From: Deltaproteobacteria bacterium
GTDB lineage: Bacteria; Desulfobacterota; Desulfobacteria; Desulfobacterales; Desulfatibacillaceae
NCBI GenBank assembly: GCA_019308705.1
Contig: JAFDHW010000191.1
Span: 1-5,223 of the forward strand
Reading direction: 5' to 3'
DNA: 5,223 nucleotides
Under the pieces are notes generated by a model that had not been told where the DNA came from, searched no databases, and saw nothing but the letters and a program-made list of their open reading frames with translations. Below are positions 1-5,109 of the stretch, piece by piece. Every line of letters begins with the position of its first letter. The first letter of the stretch is position 1. A program made the position numbers and the translations under genes.

Positions 1-221
1 CTCTTGGTCTTGGACAAGGGGCGGGACTCGATCAAGGCGACCTTGTCCCCCACCCTGCAGTCGTTCTTCTCGTCGTGGGCGTGGTATTTCTTCCGGCGGC
101 GGATGTACTTCTTATACCGCGAATGCTTCACCGTGCGCTCCACCTGGACCACCACGGTCTTGTCCATGCGGTCGGAAACCACCGTGCCCACCATGTGTTT
201 TCTGGTTCCACGCTCTTTCAT
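1..221 (-). CDS. rpsQ: 30S ribosomal protein S17, partial (3' end beyond window)
   Basis: Primary 16S rRNA-binding protein of the 30S subunit, an OB-fold protein needed early in body assembly. Seventy-three codons are visible from the ATG at 219-221; the frame runs open off the window edge. Family landmarks are in order: [15 protein letters not shown] (about residues 11-25), [21 protein letters not shown] (about 31-51), the VGDKV turn (57-61) and the terminal ESRPLSKTK block (65-73). S17 is usually about 84-90 residues, so roughly 10-15 residues are missing only because the window ends. The start is supported by a GAGGTG ribosome-binding site five bases upstream, and the ATG overlaps the rpmC stop as ATGA, which suggests translational coupling. 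Identification is secure. In most bacteria rplN would follow, but it is not in view. Confidence 0.96.
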   Translation of the reverse strand, partial: MKERGTRKHMVGTVVSDRMDKTVVVQVERTVKHSRYKKYIRRRKKYHAHDEKNDCRVGDKVALIESRPLSKTK

Positions 222-418
222 CGGGCCACCTCGCCACTTTTCTGCCTTAGGATGGTCTTCAACCTCGCCAGGTCCTTCTTGGTCTTGGGTAGCCTGGCGG
301 TGTTTTCCAACTGCCCGGTGGCGTGCTGGAACCGCAGGTTGAAAAGCGTCTCGGTGAGCTCCTGCACCTTGACCCGGATCTCCTGCTCGGTCATCTCGCG
401 GATCTCGGAGGCCTTCAT
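218..418 (-). CDS. rpmC: 50S ribosomal protein L29
   Basis: Small 23S rRNA-binding protein beside the peptide exit tunnel, next to L23, where it helps form the docking surface for nascent-chain factors. The 66-residue product has the usual length and all-helical, charged composition. It starts [14 protein letters not shown], continues with the family signature [23 protein letters not shown] (about residues 21-43), and ends with the basic helix [16 protein letters not shown]. The chosen ATG (416-418) is the family start; a longer open frame continues upstream but belongs to sequence inside rplP. The start overlaps the rplP stop as ATGA, and the stop overlaps the rpsQ start the same way. A GGGGAG site lies about ten bases upstream. 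Translation of rplP, rpmC and rpsQ is probably coupled. Confidence 0.96.
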   Translation of the reverse strand: MKASEIREMTEQEIRVKVQELTETLFNLRFQHATGQLENTARLPKTKKDLARLKTILRQKSGEVAR

Positions 419-834
419 AGCGATTCTTCTCCCCAGGTGACCATCTTGGTCTTGACGGGCAGCTTGTGGGCGGCCAGGCGCAGGGCCTCGCGGGCCAGAT
501 CCTGGTCCACCCCGTCCATCTCGTAGAGGATGCGGCCGGGCTTGATCACCGCCACCCACGCCTCCGGAGCGCCCTTGCCTTTGCCCATGCGGACTTCCGC
601 GGGCTTCTTGGTGACAGGCTTGTCCGGGAAGACGCGGATCCAGATCTTGCCGCCGCGCTTGACGTGCCGGGTCATGGCGATACGGGCCGCCTCGATCTGC
701 CGGGCGGTGATGTACCCGCATTCCATGGCGCGCAGACCGTAGCGCCCGAAGTTCAGCTCCGTGCCGCCCTTGGCCACGCCCTTCATCCGGCCGCGCTGCT
801 GTTTTCTATGTTTTACGCGCTTTGGAGTGAGCAT
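415..834 (-). CDS. rplP: 50S ribosomal protein L16
   Basis: L16 binds 23S rRNA near the A-site tRNA elbow and the peptidyl transferase centre and joins late in 50S maturation. The 139-residue product is close to the usual 136-142. It opens [19 protein letters not shown] and carries the diagnostic segments [20 protein letters not shown] (about 44-63), [21 protein letters not shown] (about 65-84), [17 protein letters not shown] and LYEMDGV. Arg82 in the VRMGKGKG segment corresponds to the arginine hydroxylated in E. coli L16; whether it is modified here cannot be told from the window. The ATG has GGAGAG three bases upstream. A 72-bp spacer with a GC-rich hairpin separates it from rpsC, and its stop overlaps the rpmC start. 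Confidence 0.97.
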   Translation of the reverse strand: MLTPKRVKHRKQQRGRMKGVAKGGTELNFGRYGLRAMECGYITARQIEAARIAMTRHVKRGGKIWIRVFPDKPVTKKPAEVRMGKGKGAPEAWVAVIKPGRILYEMDGVDQDLAREALRLAAHKLPVKTKMVTWGEESL

Positions 835-846
835 GATCTCTCCGTG

Positions 847-880
847 CCGCCCGGCTCCGGCCCTCGGGCGCGGCGGGCGG
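847..880 (-). other. GC-rich hairpin in the rpsC-rplP spacer
   Basis: On the minus strand CCGCCCG (880-874) pairs perfectly with CGGGCGG (853-847), giving a 7-bp all-G/C stem around a 20-base loop. No T-run follows, so it is not an intrinsic terminator. It lies between an SD-like AAGGAGAG (889-882) with no start codon at a proper distance and the true rplP site GGAGAG (843-838). Folding would leave the rplP site free and bring the upstream purine tract to about 13 bases from the start. Such a stem can arise by chance in GC-rich DNA; a role in mRNA processing or translation of rplP is only a guess. Confidence 0.4.
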
Positions 881-906
881 ACTCTCCTTGTTTAACTCCG
901 GCTCGC

Positions 907-1569
907 CTAACCCGCGGCCGCCTCGGCCTGGGGAGTCTCCTCGCCCAGGATCTCTCCCTTGAAGATGAACACCTTCACCCCGATGATGCCGTAGGTGGTC
1001 TTGGCCTCGGCGTAGCCGTAATCGATGTCCGCCCGCAGGGTGTGCAGCGGCATGCGGCCTTCGCGGTACCATTCCCGGCGGGCCATCTCCGCGCCGCCGA
1101 GCCGCCCCGCGCAGATGACCTTGACGCCCTGGGCCCCGAACCGCATGGCCGAGGACACCCCGCGCTTCATGGCACGCCGGAAGGCCACCCGCCGCTCCAA
1201 CTGCATGGCCACGTTCTCCGCCACCAGTTGCGCGTCGGTCTCGGGTTTGCGGACCTCCTGGATGTCGATGAAGATTTCCCGGTCCACGAACTTGGAAAGT
1301 TCTTTTTTCAGGATCTCGATCTCCGCGCCCTTCTTGCCGATGACGATGCCCGGCCGGGCGGCGAAAATACGCAGGCGTATCCTGGTTGCGGAACGCTCGA
1401 TCTCGATCTTGGCGATGCCCGCGTGGTACAGCTTTTTCTTCAGGTACTTGCGGATATTGAAATCTTCCAGGATGTACTGGGCGTATTTCTTCCGTTCCGC
1501 ATACCAGCGGGAATCCCAGGTCTTGACGATCCCGAGCCGAAGCCCGATGGGGTTTACCTTCTGGCCCAC
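907..1569 (-). CDS. rpsC: 30S ribosomal protein S3 (GTG start)
   Basis: S3 sits at the head of the 30S subunit at the mRNA entry channel and contributes to mRNA unwinding. The 220-residue product starts with the invariant [14 protein letters not shown]. The type II KH domain has its GxxG loop as GKKG (residues 78-81) in [14 protein letters not shown]. The C-terminal domain shows [19 protein letters not shown], containing Arg131, Arg132 and Lys135 that match the mRNA-facing helicase residues of E. coli, then [19 protein letters not shown] and [12 protein letters not shown]. It ends in a short Ala-rich tail; E. coli S3 is 233 residues, so this tail is shorter. The initiation codon is GTG at 1567-1569, fixed by the N-terminus and by a perfect AAGGAGG upstream. 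It lies 12 bp after rplV and 72 bp before rplP. Confidence 0.97.
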   Translation of the reverse strand: MGQKVNPIGLRLGIVKTWDSRWYAERKKYAQYILEDFNIRKYLKKKLYHAGIAKIEIERSATRIRLRIFAARPGIVIGKKGAEIEILKKELSKFVDREIFIDIQEVRKPETDAQLVAENVAMQLERRVAFRRAMKRGVSSAMRFGAQGVKVICAGRLGGAEMARREWYREGRMPLHTLRADIDYGYAEAKTTYGIIGVKVFIFKGEILGEETPQAEAAAG

Positions 1570-1574
1570 GACTG

Positions 1575-1581
1575 CCTCCTT
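1575..1581 (-). promoter_or_regulatory. Strong ribosome-binding site for rpsC
   Basis: The minus strand reads AAGGAGG, a perfect anti-16S match, five bases before the GTG start of rpsC and immediately after the rplV TAA stop. The full-strength site probably offsets the weaker GTG codon and supports this start over internal ATG codons. Confidence 0.85.
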
Positions 1582-1917
1582 TTAGGACCGTTCGTCCAGC
1601 ACCACGGTGATGTGGGACGTGCGTTTCAGAATGCGGCCCACCCGGCCCTGGGCGCGGGGACGCCAGCGTTTGAGCGTCGGGCCCTGGTCCGCGTAGATGT
1701 TCTTGATCACCAGGGAGTCCACGTCCATATTGGTCTGGGACTCCGCGTTGGCCAGGGCGGACTGGATCACCTTGCTCACCATCGCCGCGGCCTTCTGGGG
1801 CATGAACTTCAGGGTGTTCAACCCCGCTTCCACGGGCTTGCCCTTGACCACGTCGGCCACTCTCCGCACCTTGCGCGGGGAGATGCGCATGTATTTGGCT
1901 GTTGCTTGCACCTGCAT
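1582..1917 (-). CDS. rplV: 50S ribosomal protein L22
   Basis: L22 contacts all domains of 23S rRNA during assembly, and its long beta hairpin lines the peptide exit tunnel near the macrolide-binding constriction. The 111-residue product matches the usual size (E. coli 110). Visible landmarks are ATAKYMRISPRKVRRVADVVKG (about 5-26), the SALANAES helix (53-60), then the tunnel hairpin around KNIYADQGPTLKRWRPRAQGR (72-92) and the near-invariant ILKRTSHITVVL end (96-107). The hairpin tip RWRPRAQGR shows no insertion or deletion of the kind associated with macrolide resistance in other bacteria. The ATG has AAGGA seven bases upstream, within the 20-bp spacer after rpsS. Confidence 0.97.
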   Translation of the reverse strand: MQVQATAKYMRISPRKVRRVADVVKGKPVEAGLNTLKFMPQKAAAMVSKVIQSALANAESQTNMDVDSLVIKNIYADQGPTLKRWRPRAQGRVGRILKRTSHITVVLDERS

Positions 1918-1937
1918 GGCTCAATCCTTAAGGGCCG

Positions 1938-2216
1938 TTACCTGCCCTTGGTTTTCTTGCTCCCAGCGTGGCCGAAAAACGTCCGGGTGGGGGAAAATTC
2001 GCCCAGCTTGTGCCCCACCATGTTCTCGGAAATGAACACGGGGATGAACTTGCGGCCGTTGTGCACGGCAAGGGTAAGCCCCACCATTTCCGGCAGCACG
2101 GTGGACCGCCGGGACCAGGTCTTGATCACCTTCTTGGATCCGGTCTCCTGGGCTATCTGCACCTTTTTCAGCAGGTGCCAGTCCACGAAGGGGCCCTTTT
2201 TGAGTGAACGCGGCAT
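1938..2216 (-). CDS. rpsS: 30S ribosomal protein S19
   Basis: S19 is a 30S head protein that binds 16S rRNA with S13 close to the A-site finger contact. The 92-residue product is full length. It begins [18 protein letters not shown] and contains the signature block [32 protein letters not shown] (about 31-62), then [18 protein letters not shown] (about 63-80) and a basic tail [11 protein letters not shown]. No residue looks out of place. The start is four bases after a perfect AAGGAGG that overlaps the rplB stop codon, so rplB termination and rpsS initiation are probably linked. The spacer to rplB is 9 bp and to rplV is 20 bp. Confidence 0.97.
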   Translation of the reverse strand: MPRSLKKGPFVDWHLLKKVQIAQETGSKKVIKTWSRRSTVLPEMVGLTLAVHNGRKFIPVFISENMVGHKLGEFSPTRTFFGHAGSKKTKGR

Positions 2217-2220
2217 TGTC

Positions 2221-2227
2221 CCTCCTT
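2221..2227 (-). promoter_or_regulatory. rpsS ribosome-binding site overlapping the rplB stop codon
   Basis: The minus strand reads TAAGGAGGGACAATG: the AAGGAGG Shine-Dalgarno shares two bases with the TAA stop of rplB and lies four bases before the rpsS ATG. A ribosome finishing rplB sits directly on this site, consistent with translational coupling. Confidence 0.85.
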
Positions 2228-3053
2228 AGGGCTTGCGCTTCTTGATGATGTAGCGGTTCGTTCTCTTGGTCTTGGAGCGGGTCTTGTGCCCCTTGGTGGG
2301 CTTGCCCCAGGGCGTGCAGGGGTGCCTGCCGCCGGAGCTTCTGCCCTCGCCGCCTCCCATGGGGTGGTCCACCGGGTTCATGGCCACGCCGCGGACCTTG
2401 GGCCGCCGGCCTTTCCAGCGATTCCTCCCGGCCTTGCCCATGGAGATGTTCTCGTGCTCCACGTTGCCCACCTGGCCGATGGTGGCCATGCACGCCGCCA
2501 GCACCATGCGCACCTCGCCGGAGGGCAGCCTCACCAGGGCGTACTTGCCTTCCCGGCCCAGAAGCTGGGCAAAGGTGCCCGCACCCCGGACGACCTGCCC
2601 GCCCTTGCCGGGGACAAGCTCCACATTGTGGATGTGGGTTCCCGGCGGGATGTTGGAAAGCGGCAGGGCGTTTCCGGGCTGGATGTCCGCCTCGGCGCCG
2701 CTCATCACCGTGTCGCCCACGGAAAGCTTCAAGGGCCACAGGATGTAGCGCTTCTCCCCGTCCGCATAGTGCAACAGCGCGATTCGGGCCGACCGGTTGG
2801 GGTCGTATTCCACGGCCGCCACCTTGGCGGGGATGCCGTGCTTGTCACGCTTGAAGTCGATCTTCCGGTATTGCCGCCTGCTGCCGCCGCCCCGGTGGCG
2901 CGCGGTGATCCGGCCGTTGGCGTTCCTGCCCCCGGACTTCTTCAGCGGGGAAAGAAGGCTCTTTTCCGGATCCTTCTTGGTGATCTCGGAAAAGTCCGCG
3001 TATTCCTGGAACCGCCTGGCCGGCGTAACCGGTTTCATCTTCCGGACCGCCAT
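2226..3053 (-). CDS. rplB: 50S ribosomal protein L2
   Basis: L2 is a large, highly conserved 23S rRNA-binding protein needed for subunit association and peptidyl transferase activity. The 275-residue product (E. coli 273) opens [14 protein letters not shown]. The OB-fold part carries [19 protein letters not shown] (about 39-57), [15 protein letters not shown] and [13 protein letters not shown]; the SH3-like part carries [32 protein letters not shown] and LPSGEVRMV. The C-terminal loop reads [14 protein letters not shown]: His230 matches the His229 (mature numbering) implicated in E. coli activity, whereas the second histidine of the common HPHGGG form is Met232. I recall this variant in several phyla, so it is probably functional. 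AAGGAG lies eight bases upstream of the ATG. A 138-bp spacer separates it from rplW. Confidence 0.98.
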   Translation of the reverse strand: MAVRKMKPVTPARRFQEYADFSEITKKDPEKSLLSPLKKSGGRNANGRITARHRGGGSRRQYRKIDFKRDKHGIPAKVAAVEYDPNRSARIALLHYADGEKRYILWPLKLSVGDTVMSGAEADIQPGNALPLSNIPPGTHIHNVELVPGKGGQVVRGAGTFAQLLGREGKYALVRLPSGEVRMVLAACMATIGQVGNVEHENISMGKAGRNRWKGRRPKVRGVAMNPVDHPMGGGEGRSSGGRHPCTPWGKPTKGHKTRSKTKRTNRYIIKKRKP

Positions 3054-3061
3054 GGGTCTTT

Positions 3062-3067
3062 CTCCTT
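3062..3067 (-). promoter_or_regulatory. rplB ribosome-binding site
   Basis: AAGGAG on the minus strand lies eight bases before the rplB ATG and fixes that start at the end of the long rplW-rplB spacer. A possible 23-codon leader ORF (3106 to 3035) would be translated across this site. Confidence 0.8.
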
Positions 3068-3074
3068 TTCGGCA

Positions 3075-3091
3075 GGGCGGAAATTACGCCC
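3075..3091 (-). other. Small hairpin upstream of the rplB ribosome-binding site
   Basis: GGGCG (3091-3087 on the minus strand) pairs with CGCCC (3079-3075), a 5-bp stem around a 7-base A/T-rich loop, ending eight bases before the rplB Shine-Dalgarno. No T-run follows. It might influence access to the ribosome-binding site, but a stem this short may be chance. Confidence 0.3.
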
Positions 3092-3128
3092 CGTCTTTCC
3101 GAACATCCGGCCTTATGCCTTGTCCTGC

Positions 3129-3160
3129 AAAAAAAACCGCCACCCCAAAGGTTGGCGATT
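3129..3160 (-). terminator. Candidate intrinsic terminator / attenuator in the rplW-rplB gap
   Basis: On the minus strand the arm AATCGCCAACC (3160-3150) pairs with GGGTGGCGGTT (3145-3135) around a TTTG tetraloop. This gives ten pairs, one of them a T-G wobble, with a single A-G mismatch. The stem runs straight into eight Ts (3136-3129), the first two of which can pair in the stem. This is the geometry of a Rho-independent terminator oriented with the operon, about 75 bases before rplB. Its position inside an operon whose downstream genes are essential means full termination is unlikely; partial termination, regulated attenuation, or a processing and 3'-end-stabilising site are all possible. 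I found no clear competing antiterminator helix in the spacer. Confidence 0.65.
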
Positions 3161-3177
3161 CCGGCCGAGTGAGCCGG
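3161..3177 (-). other. Small hairpin next to the candidate terminator
   Basis: CCGGC (3177-3173) and GCCGG (3165-3161) on the minus strand form a perfect 5-bp G/C stem with a 7-base loop, touching the upstream foot of the candidate terminator stem. The two could stack. The hexamer GGCCGG recurs at 3112-3107, giving the upstream arm an alternative partner. Confidence 0.35.
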
Positions 3178-3191
3178 TTTGGGTCCTTCCG

Positions 3192-3479
3192 TTACGCCCC
3201 CTCGAAAAACTCCACCCGCTGGCCGGGGGCCACGGACACCACGGCCTTTTTCCAGTTCTTCTGCCGGCCTGCGATGCGCCCGCGCCGCCGGGTCTTGCCC
3301 CGGACGGTCATGGTGCGCACGCCGGTGACCTGCACCTTGAAAATCTGCTCCACCGCCTTGGCGATCTCCACCTTGTTGGACCGGGGATGCACCTCGAAGA
3401 CCAGGTGGTTGTTCACTTCCTTGGCCAGGGTGCTCTTTTCCGTGATCACCGGGCGCATGAGAATCTGGTAGGGGTTCAT
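3192..3479 (-). CDS. rplW: 50S ribosomal protein L23
   Basis: L23 binds 23S rRNA at the tunnel exit and is the docking point for trigger factor and the signal recognition particle. The 95-residue product is of normal bacterial length. It begins MNPYQILMRPVITEKSTL, where Glu14 in the TEKS motif aligns with E. coli Glu18, the trigger-factor contact. It continues with NNHLVFEVHPRSNKVEIAKAVEQIF (about 23-47), VTGVRTMTVRGKTRRRGRIAGR (the rRNA-binding loop, about 51-72) and NWKKAVVSVAPGQRVEFFEG. The ATG overlaps the rplD stop as ATGA, and GGGAGG lies eight bases upstream inside rplD, so translation is probably coupled to L4. The gap after it is unusually long. Confidence 0.97.
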   Translation of the reverse strand: MNPYQILMRPVITEKSTLAKEVNNHLVFEVHPRSNKVEIAKAVEQIFKVQVTGVRTMTVRGKTRRRGRIAGRQKNWKKAVVSVAPGQRVEFFEGA

Positions 3480-4099
3480 GGCGCAAGCCTCCCTTCGATG
3501 GCCGAAACAGCCGGCTGAAGGAGGACCAGGCTGTCGTACTTCAGAACGTCGTACACGTTCACGCCCTCGGTGCGCATGACCTTGATCCCGGGGATGTTCC
3601 TGGCGGAAAGCTCCACCTTTTCATCCGCCGCGGGAAGGACCACAAGACCCTTTTTGACCTTCAGCGCGGCCAGCACCTGCGCCAGGTCCTTGGTCTTGAT
3701 GCGTTCCATGTCCAGGCTGTCCACCACGGTGAGCTTCTGCTCGGCCAGCTTGGAGGACAGGGCCATGCGAAGGGCGAGCTTCTTCACCTTCTTGGGCACC
3801 TTGACCTTGTAGGTCTTGGGATGCGGGCCGAACACCACGCCGCCGCCACGGAGCAGAGGGGACTTCCTGCTGCCGCGCCGGGCGCGGCCGGTGCCCTTCT
3901 GCCGGTACAGCTTCTTGGTGGAATAGGCCACGTCCGAACGGTTTTTCACCGACGCGGTGCCCGACCGGCGGTTGGCCAGCTGGGCGCACACCACCTGGTG
4001 CAGAACCCCCGGGGAAGGCTCCACCCCGAACACCCCGTCGTTCAGGGTGAGTTCGGAGACCTTCTCTCCTTTTTTGTTGAGCACGTCTACCACAGCCAT
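3476..4099 (-). CDS. rplD: 50S ribosomal protein L4
   Basis: L4 is an early 23S rRNA-binding protein whose extended loop reaches the exit-tunnel constriction opposite L22; in E. coli it also represses its own S10 operon. The 207-residue product (E. coli 201) has the N-terminal segment through VLHQVVCAQLANRRSGTAS (about 32-50), then the tunnel loop YRQKGTGRARRGSRKSPLLRGGG (65-87) and VFGPHPKTY. The Rossmann-like C-terminal half includes RMALSSKL, GLVVLP and NVYDVLKYDSLVL. Before the loop it reads AYSTKKLYRQKG where many bacteria have GGGRKPWRQKG. The ATG at 4097-4099 has GAGG six bases upstream. The spacer after rplC is 36 bp; the stop overlaps the rplW start. Confidence 0.97.
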   Translation of the reverse strand: MAVVDVLNKKGEKVSELTLNDGVFGVEPSPGVLHQVVCAQLANRRSGTASVKNRSDVAYSTKKLYRQKGTGRARRGSRKSPLLRGGGVVFGPHPKTYKVKVPKKVKKLALRMALSSKLAEQKLTVVDSLDMERIKTKDLAQVLAALKVKKGLVVLPAADEKVELSARNIPGIKVMRTEGVNVYDVLKYDSLVLLQPAVSAIEGRLAP

Positions 4100-4135
4100 G
4101 GGTCGCCTCGCAAAGCCCCATCGGGGGCCGGATCA

Positions 4136-4762
4136 TCAAAACTTGGGTTTGCGCACCTCGACGTAACCCGAACGGGCGCCGGGCACCGCGCCCTTGACCA
4201 GCACCAGGTTCTCCTCGGGCCGGACGTCCACCACCACCAGGTTGCGGACGGTCTTGCGCGCGTTTCCGTACTGGCCGGGCAGCTTCTTTCCCTTGATGAC
4301 CTTGGAAGGCCACGCGGAACAGCCGATGGAACCGGGGCGCCGCTTGTTCATGCCGCCGTGGGACATGGGGCCCCGGGCGAAACCGTGGCGCTTGATGGTG
4401 CCGGAAAAACCCCGGCCCTTGGTGGTGCCGGAGACGTCCACCTTCTCGCCGATGGAAAACAGCTCCGCGGTGATGGTCTGGCCCACCTCGTATTGTTCCG
4501 GGTCGTCCACGGGAAATTCCCTGAGCAGGGAAAACGCCCGGCCGCCGCTCTTTGCCAGGTGCCCCGCCACGGGTTTGTTCACCCGGGAAGACTTCTTGGC
4601 GCCGAAGCCCACCTGGATGGCGTCGTAGCCGTCGGTGGCCTTGGTCTTCACCTGGGTGACCACGCAGGGCCCCACTTCCAGGACCGTAACCGGCAGATGC
4701 TCCCCATCGGGGGAGAAGATCCCGGTCATGCCCACTTTTTTTCCTAACAATCCCTTGATCAT
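4136..4762 (-). CDS. rplC: 50S ribosomal protein L3
   Basis: L3 nucleates 50S assembly on 23S rRNA, and its long loop approaches the peptidyl transferase centre. The 208-residue product (E. coli 209) begins [20 protein letters not shown] and shows [16 protein letters not shown], the [11 protein letters not shown] segment, [17 protein letters not shown] (about 112-128), RGPMSHGG and RRPGSIG (141-147). The loop then reads [13 protein letters not shown], so Ala150 occupies the position of the glutamine methylated in E. coli L3; no target for that methylation is present here. The end [11 protein letters not shown] and [16 protein letters not shown] is typical. The ATG at 4760-4762 is the family start; AGGAAAGG lies about ten bases upstream in the 22-bp spacer after rpsJ. 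Confidence 0.97.
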   Translation of the reverse strand: MIKGLLGKKVGMTGIFSPDGEHLPVTVLEVGPCVVTQVKTKATDGYDAIQVGFGAKKSSRVNKPVAGHLAKSGGRAFSLLREFPVDDPEQYEVGQTITAELFSIGEKVDVSGTTKGRGFSGTIKRHGFARGPMSHGGMNKRRPGSIGCSAWPSKVIKGKKLPGQYGNARKTVRNLVVVDVRPEENLVLVKGAVPGARSGYVEVRKPKF

Positions 4763-4784
4763 GGCCCCGCGGCCTTTCCTGCTG

Positions 4785-5096
4785 TCAGACCTTGATCTCC
4801 ACGTCGACGCCGGGAGACAGATCCAGCTTCATCAAGGCGTCCACCGTCTGCTGGGTGGGCTCCAGGATGTCCAGAAGCCTCTTGTGGGTCCGCACCTCGA
4901 ACTGCTCCCGCGACTTCTTGTCGATGTGGGGGCTTCTCAGCACGGTGTGGCGGTTGATCCGGGTGGGCAGGGGGATGGGCCCCACCACCTTGGCGCCGGT
5001 CCGCCGGGCCGTGTCCACGATGTCTGCGGCGGACTGGTCCAAAAGCTTGTAGTCGTAAGCTTTCAGCCGGATCCGTATCTTCTCGTTCATCAACAT
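4785..5096 (-). CDS. rpsJ: 30S ribosomal protein S10 (NusE)
   Basis: S10 is a 30S head protein and, as NusE, pairs with NusB in transcription antitermination and links RNA polymerase to ribosomes through NusG. The 103-residue product reads [20 protein letters not shown], then [21 protein letters not shown] (about 26-46), the tip loop [25 protein letters not shown] (about 49-73) and [28 protein letters not shown]. Two ATGs are possible, at 5096 and 5090. The upstream one is chosen because AGGTG lies five bases before it and 11 before the second; initiation at the second would remove only two residues. The gene begins 13 bp after tuf, so the two are very probably co-transcribed. Confidence 0.97.
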   Translation of the reverse strand: MLMNEKIRIRLKAYDYKLLDQSAADIVDTARRTGAKVVGPIPLPTRINRHTVLRSPHIDKKSREQFEVRTHKRLLDILEPTQQTVDALMKLDLSPGVDVEIKV

Positions 5097-5101
5097 GGAA
5101 A

Positions 5102-5106
5102 CACCT
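5102..5106 (-). promoter_or_regulatory. rpsJ ribosome-binding site that favours the upstream ATG
   Basis: AGGTG on the minus strand lies in the 13-bp tuf-rpsJ spacer, five bases before the ATG at 5096 and 11 before the ATG at 5090. The spacing favours the first start, though the match is short. Confidence 0.6.
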
Positions 5107-5109
5107 GTC

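Noticed and set aside
1..20. TCTTGGTCTTGG near position 2 recurring near 2262
   Set aside because: Both copies encode Thr-Lys type stretches (KTK) in basic protein tails (S17 and L2); shared codon use explains the match.
907..930. Possible truncation or frameshift of S3, since it is shorter than E. coli S3
   Set aside because: The conserved core is complete through the [11 protein letters not shown] region; only the variable C-terminal tail differs in length, and stops in the same frame follow quickly.
806..1924. Long minus-strand open frame (372 codons) over rplV and rpsC in another frame
   Set aside because: It is the out-of-frame reading of two conserved genes; low-complexity Arg/Gly/Pro composition and no motif.
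466..2229. Very long plus-strand open frame (587 codons) antisense to rplP through rpsS
   Set aside because: It lies opposite five well-identified ribosomal genes, has the His/Gly/Leu/Pro-rich composition expected of the complement of GC-rich coding DNA, and shows no family motif.
3107..3130. Possible minus-strand promoter with CATAAG as a -10 element in the rplW-rplB gap
   Set aside because: No TTGACA-like hexamer lies at 16-18 bases; the spaced position reads GCGGTT, part of the terminator stem.
2286..3518. Long plus-strand open frame (410 codons) antisense to rplB and rplW
   Set aside because: Same reason: an absence of stops caused by GC-rich third codon positions on the opposite strand; no recognisable domain.
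4115..4128. Hairpin GCCCC-CGAT-GGGGC in the rplC-rplD spacer, possibly a terminator
   Set aside because: Only five pairs, followed by just three Ts on the minus strand; too weak for an intrinsic terminator and likely chance in GC-rich DNA.
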